Positions 1 to 8,272 are shown, counted from the first letter of the stretch. The stretch is DNA of 64,000 nucleotides from Methylocystis sp. B8 (GCF_005771425.1 NZ_VBTZ01000002.1:186001-250000), one strand, 5' to 3'. Made by a program: numbers and translations. Notes: generated from the sequence alone by a model not told the origin.

Positions 1-1
1 T

Positions 2-796
2 TCCGCCGAGCAACGCTGCAATACGGTGCGTGCGCTCGCCAATGGCAATATGGGCGCGAATGATTTCGTGCGGCCGGGCCATGTGTTCCCCTTAATCGCC
101 AAGGACGGCGGGGTGCTGATGCGCTCCGGACATACGGAAGCGGCGGTGGATTTGTGCAGACTCGCCGGCCTGCCGCCCGTCGGCGTCATTTGCGAACTCG
201 CCAATGACGACGGCACAGTGATGACTGGCGGGCAGATCGAGCAATTCGCCAGCGCGCATAATCTCAAACTCGTGTCGGTTTCGGATCTCATCGCGTTCCG
301 GCAGGCGCGCGAAAAGCTCGTCGAACGCGTCGCAACCTTTCCCGTCGCCACGGAGGCCGGAGAGATGATCGGCCACGCCTATGTGACGCCTTTCGACAGC
401 GTGCAGCATTTCGCCTTCGTGCTCGGCGCGATCGGCGACGGACGCGACGTGCCGACGCGCCTGCACCGCGCCGACATCATCTCCGACGTGATGTGCGGCG
501 CGCCGACCATTAAGAAGACTCTGGCCCGCTTCGCCCGCGAAGGACGCGGCGTGCTCGTTTATCTCCGCGACGGCGCCGCCGGCGTGCCGGCAAATATCGT
601 GGGACGCCAAGAGGACCAGGAAAAGGCCGAGGAGACGCGCAAGCGACAATGGCTCGATGTCGGTCTCGGCGCGCAAATCTTGAAGGATCTTGGAGTTTCG
701 TCGATTCGCCTGCGCTCTTCATCCTCGCGCCCGCGCGCCTTCGTCGGTCTCTCCGGCTTCGGAATCGAGATCACGGCGGTGGAGCCGGTGGAGTGA
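2..796 (+). CDS. ribB: 3,4-dihydroxy-2-butanone 4-phosphate synthase with degenerate GTP cyclohydrolase II domain (3' part)
   Basis: The 5' end lies before the window; the frame is open from base 2. The first roughly 90 visible residues are the end of the RibB domain, which turns ribulose 5-phosphate into the four-carbon riboflavin precursor: RPGHVFPL, the GHTEAAVDL stretch and GVICELANDDG are all present. The rest follows the GTP cyclohydrolase II (RibA) fold, with TPFDSVQHFAF and RLHRADIISD. RibA, however, normally binds zinc through three cysteines (SECLTGD followed by CDCG), and here only one cysteine (DVMCGAP) lies in that region. The second domain is therefore probably not a GTP cyclohydrolase. 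Alphaproteobacterial RibB proteins with such a dead RibA-like tail are known. RibB activity itself is well supported although the N-terminal active site is off-window. Confidence 0.9.
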   Translation, partial: SAEQRCNTVRALANGNMGANDFVRPGHVFPLIAKDGGVLMRSGHTEAAVDLCRLAGLPPVGVICELANDDGTVMTGGQIEQFASAHNLKLVSVSDLIAFRQAREKLVERVATFPVATEAGEMIGHAYVTPFDSVQHFAFVLGAIGDGRDVPTRLHRADIISDVMCGAPTIKKTLARFAREGRGVLVYLRDGAAGVPANIVGRQEDQEKAEETRKRQWLDVGLGAQILKDLGVSSIRLRSSSSRPRAFVGLSGFGIEITAVEPVE

Positions 797-822
797 ACGG
801 CTTAACTCACAATCCCAACGGC

Positions 823-899
823 CGTCATGCCCGCGCTTGTCGCGGGCATCCACGTCGGAAATCCTGATCTGGATGGCCGGGACAAGCCCGGCCATGACG
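823..899. repeat. Palindromic intergenic repeat, family A
   Basis: Sits between the convergent ribB and xer genes. It begins CGTCATG and ends CATGACG. Each half contains its own hairpin (cccgcgcttgtcgcggg and ccgggacaagcccgg), and the halves are inverted relative to each other. Related elements lie at 40471-40611 and 51406-51542. It could act as a bidirectional terminator or simply be a mobile REP-type repeat. Confidence 0.8.
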
Positions 900-910
900 C
901 GCTCTTTGCC

Positions 911-1897
911 TCACTTCGCGCGCGGATGCGCCGACTTATAGGCGTCGAGGAGCCGCGCCTTGTCGACGGCCGTATAAATCTGCGTCGTCGAGACCGAGGC
1001 GTGGCCGAGCAATTCCTGAATCGTACGCAAATCGCCGCCGCGGCCGAGGAGATGCGTCGCGAAGGAATGGCGCAGCGCATGCGGCGTCGCGCTGTCGGGC
1101 AGGCCGAGCGCCCCGCGCAGGCGCTGCACGGCGAGCTGGACGATCCGCGGCGACAGCGGCCCGCCCCGCGCGCCGACAAAAAGCGGACCGCCGGTAAGGT
1201 CATATGGACATATGGCGAGATAGGCTTCGATCGCCGCGCGGACCGGCGCGATGACCGGAACGGTCCGGCTCTTGCCGCCCTTCCCCAGGATCGTCACGCG
1301 GTCAATGGCGCTCACGGGCGCGTCGGCGCGCGCAATCGACAGCGCCTCGGAAATTCGCAGTCCCGCGCCGTAGAGCAGCGCCAGCACCGCGGCGTCGCGG
1401 GCGATGACCCAGGGCTCGCGCGCCTCGCCGGCCCGCTGCTCGGGGTCGACGATATCGCGCGCGTCCGTGACTGTGAGCGCTTTTGGCAGGCTATGCGGGC
1501 GCTTGGGCGCACGAACGGCGCCAAAGACGTCGGTGCGGGCGAGGCCCTTTTTTTCGAGAAATCGGAGAAAATTGCGCACGGCGGCGAGCGCCCGCAGCAG
1601 CGAGCGGCTCTCCAATCCATCGCGTCGACGCTTGGCGAGATAGGCCCGTAGGTCCGCCGGCTGGAGAGATTTCAGCTGAGCGGAATTCACCCGCTCCCCA
1701 AAATGATCGGTCAGAAAGGAGAGAAACGCGGCGAGGTCCCGGCCATAGGCTTCGACCGTATGCCGAGAAGCGCGCCGCTCGCCGGCGAGATAGCGCAGCC
1801 ATAAGGCCGCTTCTTCGGCGACAGGCGGCGCAGCCGAAAAATGGGAAGCTTCCGGGAGCGGTTTCTGTCGCGGCGTTCTCAGGGACGAATCGCGCAT
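911..1897 (-). CDS. xerC: Tyrosine recombinase XerC/XerD family
   Basis: A 328-residue site-specific recombinase, probably one half of the XerCD pair that resolves chromosome dimers at dif. The N-terminal SAM-like core-binding domain covers about residues 28-120 (ASRHTVEAYGRDL). The catalytic domain holds all six expected residues: Arg181 (GAGLRISE), Lys206 (GKGGKSR), His273 and Arg276 (HALRHSF), His299 (LLGHAS) and the nucleophile Tyr308 (TQIYTAV). The ATG at 1897 is chosen because the reading frame upstream offers only a TTG at 1927. XerC is favoured over XerD by overall length and the GGPLSPR region, but the paralogue cannot be fixed from one sequence. Nothing nearby suggests an integron or phage integrase. 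Confidence 0.85.
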   Translation of the reverse strand: MRDSSLRTPRQKPLPEASHFSAAPPVAEEAALWLRYLAGERRASRHTVEAYGRDLAAFLSFLTDHFGERVNSAQLKSLQPADLRAYLAKRRRDGLESRSLLRALAAVRNFLRFLEKKGLARTDVFGAVRAPKRPHSLPKALTVTDARDIVDPEQRAGEAREPWVIARDAAVLALLYGAGLRISEALSIARADAPVSAIDRVTILGKGGKSRTVPVIAPVRAAIEAYLAICPYDLTGGPLFVGARGGPLSPRIVQLAVQRLRGALGLPDSATPHALRHSFATHLLGRGGDLRTIQELLGHASVSTTQIYTAVDKARLLDAYKSAHPRAK

Positions 1898-1939
1898 GGC
1901 GCGACCATCGTCCAAGAAAATGAACAAACGCCCTAGCGG

Positions 1940-2263
1940 CTACTCGCCCGCCTTGATCTCCGCCTTCGCCTTGGCCAGCATTTCGTCCATGGTGCGGCGG
2001 ATCTGGTGCTCGGACTGGTTCACCCCAGCCGCCTCGAAATCCTTCTTGACCTGAGCCACGACCCGCTCATTGGCGTCGGCGGCGACTTCCGCCGCGACGA
2101 GGGATTCGGCGTAGGCCTGCGCCTCGGCGCCGGTCTTGCCGAGCTTTTCAGCCGCCCAAAGGCCAAGCAGCTTGTTGCGGCGCGCCTCGGCGCGAAACTG
2201 CAGCTCTTCTTCATGGACAAAGCGTTTTTCGAAGGATTCTTCACGCTGGTCGAAAGTGCTCAT
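1940..2263 (-). CDS. DUF1476 protein, F1-ATPase zeta-type inhibitor
   Basis: A 107-residue, highly charged, all-helical protein. It matches DUF1476, whose Paracoccus member is the zeta subunit that blocks ATP hydrolysis by the F1FO-ATP synthase. The family N-terminus is plain (TFDQREESFEKRF, then EELQFRAEARRNKLLGLWAA), and no signal peptide or membrane segment is present. The second in-frame ATG (2263) is preferred over 2269 because a GAGG ribosome site lies six bases before it. The inhibitory segment in Paracoccus is the extreme N-terminus, which is conserved here. It stands alone, not with atp genes, and lies 42 bases downstream of the xer gene start on the same strand. Confidence 0.85.
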   Translation of the reverse strand: MSTFDQREESFEKRFVHEEELQFRAEARRNKLLGLWAAEKLGKTGAEAQAYAESLVAAEVAADANERVVAQVKKDFEAAGVNQSEHQIRRTMDEMLAKAKAEIKAGE

Positions 2264-2613
2264 GTCCATCCTCGGCCGGATTGTTCTTTAAGAGTGAGGG
2301 CTCGGCGGTCTGCCGTATCGGCGACGGCCCGATATAGGCGTATTCGCGCGCAAAGCCAATGGCGGAAAGCGCTGTCGTCGCCGCAGGCAAAAGCACGAAT
2401 TTTAGGCGCGTTGTATCGCCTTTCCCTTTGCGATAGAGTGTGATGTCGGCTTGTCACTGGCCGCCAAAGACGCTAGGACCGCCGATATTCGCGGCCAGGG
2501 CGCGCGCCCGCCGCCGCTCCCTGAGGGCCGCGCCGCAAGGCCGGCATGCGTACACCCACTTCGGAGGAGCGACGACCCGCCACATGGACTTCCTCAAGCC
2601 CCGGTTGATCCCA
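2264..2613. other. Intergenic region between DUF1476 gene and purC
   Basis: A stretch of 350 bases between divergently transcribed genes, so it should hold promoters for both. I see no RNA gene, repeat or convincing ORF. A candidate purC promoter lies at 2411-2439. An in-frame upstream ATG at 2584 could lengthen PurC by ten residues. Confidence 0.6.
2411..2439 (+). promoter_or_regulatory. Candidate sigma70-type promoter of purC
   Basis: TTGTAT (2411-2416), a 17-base spacer and TAGAGT (2434-2439) precede purC by about 175 bases. Spacing is ideal but both hexamers are only moderate matches, so this is a guess. Confidence 0.3.
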
Positions 2614-3378
2614 ATGAACCGCCGACGCCGCATCTACGAGGGCAAGGCCAAGGTCCTCTATGAGGGCCCGGAGCCCGGCACTTTGATTCAGCACTTCAAA
2701 GACGACGCTACGGCCTTCAATGCGAAGAAGCACGAGGTGATCGACGGCAAGGGCGTGCTCAACAACCGGATCTCCGAATATATCTTCCAGCATTTGAACA
2801 GCATCGGCGTGCCGACCCACTTCATCCGCCGGTTGAACATGCGCGAGCAGCTGATACGCGAGGTGGAGATCATCCCGCTCGAAGTGGTCGTGCGCAATGT
2901 CGCGGCCGGCTCGCTCTCCAAGCGCCTCGGCATGGAAGAAGGCACGCAGCTGCCCCGCTCGATCATCGAGTTCTATTATAAGAACGACGCGCTCGATGAC
3001 CCGATGGTGTCGGAGGAGCATATCACCGCCTTTGGTTGGGCGACTCCGCAGGAGATCGACGACGTCATGGCGCTCGCCATCCGCGTCAACGACTTCCTCT
3101 CTGGACTGTTCCTCGGCGTCGGCATTCGTCTCGTTGACTTCAAGATGGAATGCGGAAGGCTCTGGGAAGGCGACATGATGCGAATCGTCGTCGCCGACGA
3201 GATTTCGCCCGACAGCTGCCGGCTGTGGGACATGAAGTCGAACGACAAGCTCGACAAGGACCGCTTCCGTCGCGATCTGGGCGGACTCGTCGAGGCCTAC
3301 ACAGAGGTCGCACGCCGCCTCGGCATCATGCAGGAAAACGAGACGATCCGCACCGGCGCGCCGAAGCTGGTGCAGTAG
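2614..3378 (+). CDS. purC: Phosphoribosylaminoimidazole-succinocarboxamide synthase
   Basis: SAICAR synthetase joins CAIR to aspartate using ATP, in the eighth step to IMP. The start at 2614 gives [13 protein letters not shown] and 254 residues, the normal alphaproteobacterial length; ATGs at 2584 and 2440 are upstream in frame but add sequence not seen in the family. Family blocks are complete: [71 protein letters not shown] and [12 protein letters not shown]. It would normally be followed by purS-purQ-purL. Here purS and purQ do follow on the same strand, but about 1.36 kb further on, beyond a permease gene on the opposite strand. Confidence 0.97.
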   Translation: MNRRRRIYEGKAKVLYEGPEPGTLIQHFKDDATAFNAKKHEVIDGKGVLNNRISEYIFQHLNSIGVPTHFIRRLNMREQLIREVEIIPLEVVVRNVAAGSLSKRLGMEEGTQLPRSIIEFYYKNDALDDPMVSEEHITAFGWATPQEIDDVMALAIRVNDFLSGLFLGVGIRLVDFKMECGRLWEGDMMRIVVADEISPDSCRLWDMKSNDKLDKDRFRRDLGGLVEAYTEVARRLGIMQENETIRTGAPKLVQ

Positions 3379-3426
3379 CCGGCGCGCCGCGGCGACGCAT
3401 AATTTTAAGCGCGACCTCGCCTATGT

Positions 3427-3456
3427 CCGCCGCAGGGCGCTACGCCCCGGCGGCGG
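3427..3456. terminator. Bidirectional hairpin between purC and the AI-2E-type gene
   Basis: A two-level stem. The outer arms are CCGCCGC (3427-3433) and GCGGCGG (3450-3456); the inner arms are GGGCG (3435-3439) and CGCCC (3443-3447) with a three-base loop. It lies between convergent stops, where a shared terminator is expected. No long U-run follows on either strand. Confidence 0.5.
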
Positions 3457-3458
3457 TT

Positions 3459-4565
3459 TCATAGCCACCAACGTTTCTTCGGCTGAAGAGCTGGCGCATC
3501 GACGCTCGCCTGCGCCTCGCCAAACGGTCCCTCGATCCCCTGCGCGATTATAAATCGCACGACCACACCGATCGTGGCCGCCAAGGGCACGGCGATGAGA
3601 AGTCCGATAAAGCCGAACAAATAGCCAAAGGCGGCGATGGCGAACATGACCGAGAGCGGGTTGAGCTTCACGCGCGCGCCGACGAGATGGGGAGTTAATG
3701 CGTTATCATTTACTAATTGTCCGATTATGAAAATGCCCACTATGAAGGGAATCGAGTTCCAGCTTGGCCAAAACTGAAGAAGCGCCACGCTAATCGACAA
3801 CACCAAGCCGGTAAGCACGCCCAAATAAGGAATAAAACTGATTAGCCCCGAGACGATGCCGATCAGATACGCATGATTGAGGCCCGTAAAGCTGAGCGCT
3901 ACGGCATAATACAAAGCGAGAATGAGGCAAATGAGCCCTTGGCCGCGCAGGAAAACGCCGATCGTCTCATTGATCTCGCGCGCCAAGCTCCGCACGGTCT
4001 CCCGGTGCGTCACGGGAATCATCTTGTCGAGCGCCGTGATGATTTGGTCCCAATCGACAAGTAAATAGAAAGTGACGATCGGCGCGACGACGAGCAAGGA
4101 GAAGATCGACGCCAATGCGCCGCCATCCGACCATAGCTTGCGCAAGAGGTTGGCGCTCAAATTGGCGCCGAGGGTCGTCAGTTCTCCAGTCGACTGCCGC
4201 GCTTCGCTTAGCCCCTCGCTGATGATCTTGCGCATCCATGGCCGGCCCGGATCTGTCGCCAAGGCTTGCAGTTGCGTGAGATAGCCGGGGACCTTTTCGA
4301 CGAAAAGCGCGATCTCCTCGCCGAGGATTGGGGTGAGAACGACGATCAAGGCGATGATGGCGGCATAGAAAAGGCTGATGATTCCGAGCGCCGCCACGCC
4401 CCGGGCCAATCCGAGGCGCTCTAATCGGGTGACGAGCGGGTCGAGCAAATAAGCCAAAGCGATCCCAACCAAAAAGGGCGTCAAGATCTCGCGTAACAGG
4501 AAGATCGTTCCGGCGGCGATCACGGCCGTCGCGATCCAAACAATCGATGAACGTTGGAAATTCAT
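3459..4565 (-). CDS. AI-2E family (PerM/TqsA-like) membrane transporter
   Basis: A 368-residue polytopic inner-membrane protein of the AI-2E transporter family, whose members are mostly uncharacterised; a few export autoinducer-2 or act as Na+/H+ antiporters. Hydrophobic segments cluster at about residues 9-40, 62-82, 145-175 and then four or more between 205 and 340. Family sequences are clear: LTPFLVGIALAYLLDPLV near the N-terminus, SFIPYLGVLTG in the middle, and LNPLSVMFAIAAFGYLFGFIGLL-type text late (given in part). The DNA is visibly less GC-rich than the flanking pur genes, and the gene sits antisense between purC and purS, suggesting later insertion. The substrate cannot be inferred. 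Confidence 0.85.
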   Translation of the reverse strand: MNFQRSSIVWIATAVIAAGTIFLLREILTPFLVGIALAYLLDPLVTRLERLGLARGVAALGIISLFYAAIIALIVVLTPILGEEIALFVEKVPGYLTQLQALATDPGRPWMRKIISEGLSEARQSTGELTTLGANLSANLLRKLWSDGGALASIFSLLVVAPIVTFYLLVDWDQIITALDKMIPVTHRETVRSLAREINETIGVFLRGQGLICLILALYYAVALSFTGLNHAYLIGIVSGLISFIPYLGVLTGLVLSISVALLQFWPSWNSIPFIVGIFIIGQLVNDNALTPHLVGARVKLNPLSVMFAIAAFGYLFGFIGLLIAVPLAATIGVVVRFIIAQGIEGPFGEAQASVDAPALQPKKRWWL

Positions 4566-4613
4566 GGCTCGATCTTATCCCCATTACGTTAACGGGCAAT
4601 GCTGGGCCCGAAC

Positions 4614-4630
4614 GCGTTCCGACGGAACGC
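4614..4630. repeat. Short perfect inverted repeat upstream of purS
   Basis: GCGTTCC, three bases, GGAACGC, in the intergenic region between the permease start and purS. It could be a small operator or just a hairpin in the purS leader; no regulator is identifiable. Confidence 0.35.
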
Positions 4631-4742
4631 CGGATCCATCTTGGCCGAGGCCGATGGCGGTCTGGTGAATATCGGCGTAAATGAGATTGCGTGTTTGCGC
4701 GCCTCCCACTAACAGTTTCCCATTCACCAGGGACCTCAGCCG

Positions 4743-4979
4743 ATGAAAGCCCGCGTCGTCGTCACTCTCAAGTCCGGCATCCTCGATCCGCAAGGCAAAG
4801 CGATCGAGGGCGCGCTGAAGTCGCTTGGCGTCGAAGGCGTCGCGAGCGTGCGGCAAGGCAAGGTGTTCGACGTGGAGTTCGCCGGCGGGGATGCGAACGC
4901 GGCTAAAGCTCAATTGCAAACGGCTTGCGAAAAGCTGCTCGCCAACACCGTGATCGAAAACTATCGCATCGAACTGTGA
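4743..4979 (+). CDS. purS: Phosphoribosylformylglycinamidine synthase subunit PurS
   Basis: The 78-residue small subunit that bridges PurL and PurQ in the three-part FGAM synthase of most bacteria outside the gammaproteobacteria. The family pattern runs from [21 protein letters not shown] (opening, given in part), through [18 protein letters not shown], to the final [14 protein letters not shown]. Length is exactly typical. Its TGA stop overlaps the purQ ATG by one base (TGATG), so the two are translationally coupled. PurL, the synthetase itself, is not in this window. Confidence 0.97.
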   Translation: MKARVVVTLKSGILDPQGKAIEGALKSLGVEGVASVRQGKVFDVEFAGGDANAAKAQLQTACEKLLANTVIENYRIEL

Positions 4980-5668
4980 TGAAAACAGCCGTCGTCGTTT
5001 TCCCCGGCTCCAATCGCGAAGGCGATATGGCGCGCGCGCTGAAACAGGCGACTGGGCGCGAGCCGACGATGCTCTGGCACGCCGACCATGAATTGCCAGC
5101 GGGGACCGATCTCGTCGTTCTGCCCGGCGGCTTTTCCTACGGCGACTATCTGCGCTGCGGCGCCATCGCCGGGCGCGCGGCGATTATGGACGCGGTGCGC
5201 GCCCATGCCACGCGCGGCGGACTTGTGCTCGGCGTCTGCAACGGCTTCCAGATTCTTTGCGAAAGCGGCCTTCTGCCTGGCGTGCTTATGCGCAACGCGA
5301 ATTTGCGTTTCGTCTGTCGGATGCAGCACCTCAAGGTTGAACGCAACGACACTGCTTTCACGCGACATTACGCCAGGGGCCAGACGATCGAAGTCTGCAT
5401 TGCGCATGGCGAGGGCAATTACGAAGCCGATGACGCGACGATTGAGCGGCTTGAAGGCGAAGGACTCGTCGCCTTCCGTTACTGCGATTCCGCCGGCAAT
5501 GTCGGCGGCGACGCCAATCCCAATGGCTCGCGCAACGACATCGCCGGAATCTATTCCGAAAAGCGCAATGTGCTCGGCCTGATGCCGCATCCCGAAAATC
5601 TCATCGACCCGCTTGTAGGCGGAACCGATGGGCGTGCGCTTTTCGAGAGCCTCGCGAGCGCGGCCTGA
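4979..5668 (+). CDS. purQ: Phosphoribosylformylglycinamidine synthase glutaminase subunit PurQ
   Basis: A class I glutamine amidotransferase of 229 residues that supplies ammonia to PurL for FGAR-to-FGAM conversion. The catalytic triad is visible: Cys87 in LGVCNGFQ, and His204 and Glu206 in MPHPEN. The oxyanion region [15 protein letters not shown] and the start [12 protein letters not shown] are also standard. The start at 4979 is fixed by the one-base overlap with the purS stop; the longer frame back to 4925 runs inside purS. The stop is only three bases from the convergent HxlR gene, leaving no room for a separate terminator. Confidence 0.97.
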   Translation: MKTAVVVFPGSNREGDMARALKQATGREPTMLWHADHELPAGTDLVVLPGGFSYGDYLRCGAIAGRAAIMDAVRAHATRGGLVLGVCNGFQILCESGLLPGVLMRNANLRFVCRMQHLKVERNDTAFTRHYARGQTIEVCIAHGEGNYEADDATIERLEGEGLVAFRYCDSAGNVGGDANPNGSRNDIAGIYSEKRNVLGLMPHPENLIDPLVGGTDGRALFESLASAA

Positions 5669-5671
5669 CCA

Positions 5672-6373
5672 TTAGGCCTTCTCAGGCAATGGAAAGAGAC
5701 CAGTGAAACGTTCCGCCAGCCGGCGGTCGCCTTCAACCGCAAGAGCCTTCTTCGCTATGAGCGCCTTCAGGGGGGCCCCGCCATAGACGGCGGCGGCGAT
5801 CGCCGTCGCCTTTCCGGCGAAGACGACGTCGGCGCCGTCCAACGCCTGCCGCGCGGCGTCGCATTTGCCGCCATGGATGCGCACAAGAAACGTCTCGTCG
5901 CCGATGCGAAAGCCGATGCGCGCGTTCAATCCCTTGGCGCGACGCGCGTCGAACATCGTCTTGAACGATAATATCAGCGACGCAGCGCTCAGAGGCAGCG
6001 TCGGGTCGTGCAAAGGCGAACGCGCCGCCCAGCGACCGAGCACGCCTAAGACCGACTCGATCTCATAGCCCCAGGGCGTCAGTTCATAGACATGACTCGC
6101 CGCCGGCGGCGGCAGCTTACGCCGTTTCAGCGCGCCTATTTCCTCGAGCCGCTCCAACCGCTGCGTCAGCACATTGGCGCTGATTCCTGGAAGATCGGCG
6201 CGCAGGTCGCTGAATCTTTTCGGGCCGAACATCAGTTCGCGCATCACCAGCAGCGCCCAGCGTTCGCCAATCAGATCAAGCGCATGGGCGGCGGCGCAGG
6301 CGTCGTCATAGCTGCGCACGGAAAGGATACTCTTCTCCGCAAGCCTCTTTTTAGTTATTTTTTCTAACCTCAT
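5672..6373 (-). CDS. HxlR-family transcriptional regulator with C-terminal SCP2-like domain
   Basis: A 233-residue regulator. Residues 20-110 form the winged helix of the HxlR family: CAAAHALDLIGERWALLVMR, then FGPKRFSDLRADLPGISANVL and the LKRRKLPP wing. The remaining half (FLVRIHGGKCDAAR to GDRRLAERFTGLFP) resembles the SCP2/sterol-carrier-like fold found after some HxlR domains and could bind a hydrophobic ligand; this part is inferred. It is transcribed away from a VOC protein and a DUF1428 protein, with only 60 bases between the start codons, so autoregulation and control of those genes is likely. Confidence 0.88.
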   Translation of the reverse strand: MRLEKITKKRLAEKSILSVRSYDDACAAAHALDLIGERWALLVMRELMFGPKRFSDLRADLPGISANVLTQRLERLEEIGALKRRKLPPPAASHVYELTPWGYEIESVLGVLGRWAARSPLHDPTLPLSAASLILSFKTMFDARRAKGLNARIGFRIGDETFLVRIHGGKCDAARQALDGADVVFAGKATAIAAAVYGGAPLKALIAKKALAVEGDRRLAERFTGLFPLPEKA

Positions 6374-6377
6374 TGTT

Positions 6378-6395
6378 GCATTTTATAACTTATGC
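6378..6395. promoter_or_regulatory. Candidate HxlR operator in the divergent promoter region
   Basis: An AT-rich imperfect palindrome with GCAT and ATGC ends around TTTATAACTT, directly before the HxlR start codon and 39 bases before the VOC gene. It is the only AT-rich symmetric site in the 60-base gap. Outer four bases match perfectly, inner ones mostly not. Confidence 0.35.
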
Positions 6396-6433
6396 GGTAG
6401 GTTTGGCAACGACCGGTCCGAGAGGAGCGCTCA

Positions 6434-6868
6434 ATGTCCAAGCTTATCTTCATCAATCTTCCCGTCGCCGATCTCACGAAAGCGACAGCTTTTTATGAAT
6501 CGATCGGAGCCAGGAAGAATCCGCAGTTCTCCGATCACACCGCTTCCTGCCTGGTTTTTTCCGATACGATTCACGCGATGCTCCTCACGCATGACAAATT
6601 CCTGCAGTTCACGACGAAGAAGATCGCTGACGCCCATACGAGCGCCGAAGTCCTCATCTGTATTTCGGCCGATAGCCGCGCCGACGTCGACGCTGTCGTC
6701 GAAAGGGCGACGCGCGCCGGCGGCGCGCCGGACCCGACGCCGACGCAGGATTTCGGCTTCATGTATGGCCGCAGCTTCGAAGATCTCGACGGACATATCT
6801 GGGAGATTATGTGGATGGACGCCGAGGCGGCGTCAGAAGCGTGTCAGAAGGAAGGAGTGGCGCAATGA
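6434..6868 (+). CDS. VOC superfamily (glyoxalase/dioxygenase-like) protein
   Basis: A 144-residue single VOC module with two beta-alpha-beta-beta-beta units: FINLPVADLTKATAFYESIG opens the first and FGFMYGRSFEDLDGHIWEI closes the second. The C-terminal DGHIWE and its Glu are usual metal ligands of the fold. The N-terminal metal His is replaced (IFINLPV), so it is not a standard glyoxalase I. Such proteins beside DUF1428 genes are often labelled lactoylglutathione-lyase-like, but the substrate is unknown. A GAGAGGAGCG ribosome site lies just upstream. The stop overlaps the next start (ATGA), so the pair is one transcription unit. Confidence 0.82.
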   Translation: MSKLIFINLPVADLTKATAFYESIGARKNPQFSDHTASCLVFSDTIHAMLLTHDKFLQFTTKKIADAHTSAEVLICISADSRADVDAVVERATRAGGAPDPTPTQDFGFMYGRSFEDLDGHIWEIMWMDAEAASEACQKEGVAQ

Positions 6869-7221
6869 GCTATGTCGACGGTTTCGTGATCCCTGTGCCA
6901 ATGGGCCGGAAGGAAGATTACCACAAGGCCGCCGCGCTGATGTGGCCCATCATGAAAGAATGGGGCGCGCTACGCGTCGTCGAATGCTGGGGCGACGACG
7001 TGCCCGACGGCAAGGTCACCGACTTCAAACGCGCCGTCGCGGCCGAGAGCGGCGAAAACGTCGTGTTCTCATGGGTCCTATGGCCCTCCAAAGACGTGCG
7101 CGACGCGGCCCACAAAAAAATGCATGAAGACCCGCGTATGGAGGATATGCCGATGCCCTTCGACGGCAAGCGCATGATCTTTGGCGGCTTCAACATATTG
7201 CTGGACGAAGGCAAGGATTGA
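6865..7221 (+). CDS. DUF1428 family protein
   Basis: A 118-residue cytoplasmic protein matching DUF1428 (YbaA-like), a dimeric alpha-beta barrel family of unknown role. Typical segments are MSYVDGFVIPVP at the start, ALRVVECWGDDVPDGKVTDF in the middle, and MPFDGKRMIFGGF near the end. The start at 6865 forms an ATGA overlap with the VOC gene stop; the longer frame back to 6811 runs inside that gene. Co-translation with the VOC protein and divergence from an HxlR regulator suggest a small stress or electrophile-response cassette, which is inference. The stop abuts the convergent holA gene. Confidence 0.88.
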   Translation: MSYVDGFVIPVPMGRKEDYHKAAALMWPIMKEWGALRVVECWGDDVPDGKVTDFKRAVAAESGENVVFSWVLWPSKDVRDAAHKKMHEDPRMEDMPMPFDGKRMIFGGFNILLDEGKD

Positions 7222-8247
7222 CTATCGCCGCACGGCTTTCGCGACGTTCCACAATGCGCGCTCAGCCTCCATTTGCGCAATGGCGGCGTTGGCGCGCGCC
7301 CGCGTCTGCGCCGCGCGCAGCGGCTCGATCAGCGCGCCAAGACGCGACGACGACCAGCTCTTGAGCTGCTCCTCCATCAACGCGCGATGCATGAAGCCGA
7401 AGCCTGCGCGCATGAGCGCCGAGACGCCGGCGTCGGGACGCCCCCCCTCGCGCTCCATGGAAAGACGCCCGCGATGCAGCGCGACGGCGTAGCGTAGCGC
7501 GCCGATAAGAAGCTGCTGCGCGTCGCCGTCCTGCGCGAAATAAGCGTCAAGCGCCGCGCCGATGTCAGGGGCGCCCCCGAACGCCGCCGTGACGATGCGA
7601 TCCGAGGCAATGTTTGAGGCATGCGCGACGATCGCTTCGACGTCCTTCGCCTCGACATGCTCGCGGCCATGCATATAGAGCGCGAGCTTTCCGAGCTCAG
7701 CGCGGCTCATCAACCGGTCTTCGCCGAGCGCGCCCAAGAGCAGGCTGCGCGCTTCGGGACTCGCCACAAGTCCCGCCTCGCGCAGACTGCGATCGATCAG
7801 CGCCTGCAAATCGGCTTCTGCATCAGGCTGACATTCGATCGCCGCACCCAGCTTTGCGCCTTCGATAAGCTTGCGCAGCGGCGAGTCGCGTCTCAGCGCG
7901 CCGGCGGTCAGCACGATCGTGCAGTGGGCCGGCGGCGCGGCGATGAGCGAAGTGATCGCCGGAATGACCGACTTCGCGCCGGCCTCGACGAGAATGGCGC
8001 GCCGTCCGCCGAAAAGCGGCGTGGTGTTGGCCTCATCGAGCAGCCCGAGTGGATCAGAGGCGACCGCATCGCCGCCCATCTCGACGAATTGGAACGGGTC
8101 GTGGCGATCGTCGACGCGCTTATCGACGATGGCAAGCGCGCGCTCGCGCACCATGCCGGCATCCGAGCCGAAGACGAGGAACAGAAAAACGGTCTCGGGC
8201 GGCGCGGCGATAAAGCGTTCGGCGTCGCGACTCCTGACCGCCGTCAT
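7222..8247 (-). CDS. holA: DNA polymerase III delta subunit
   Basis: A 341-residue AAA+-fold clamp-loader subunit that opens the beta sliding clamp. It lacks a P-loop, as HolA always does. Recognisable parts are the N-terminal FLVFGSDAGMVRERA, then DPFQFVEMGGDAVASDP, the middle TTPLFGGRRAILVEAG and the helical collar region near SDRIVTAAFGGAP. Family length is about 340 residues. It follows lptE on the same strand with a 25-base gap; the lptE-holA pair downstream of leuS is the common alphaproteobacterial order, so the three are probably co-transcribed. The ATG at 8247 is the only good start. Confidence 0.9.
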   Translation of the reverse strand: MTAVRSRDAERFIAAPPETVFLFLVFGSDAGMVRERALAIVDKRVDDRHDPFQFVEMGGDAVASDPLGLLDEANTTPLFGGRRAILVEAGAKSVIPAITSLIAAPPAHCTIVLTAGALRRDSPLRKLIEGAKLGAAIECQPDAEADLQALIDRSLREAGLVASPEARSLLLGALGEDRLMSRAELGKLALYMHGREHVEAKDVEAIVAHASNIASDRIVTAAFGGAPDIGAALDAYFAQDGDAQQLLIGALRYAVALHRGRLSMEREGGRPDAGVSALMRAGFGFMHRALMEEQLKSWSSSRLGALIEPLRAAQTRARANAAIAQMEAERALWNVAKAVRR

Positions 8248-8272
8248 GGCGCCCTGTTGTCCGCTTCTCCCA

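Noticed and set aside
911-1897. Phage or island integrase with attachment site
   Set aside because: Sequence and size fit chromosomal XerC/D, and no tRNA, direct repeats or phage genes are nearby.
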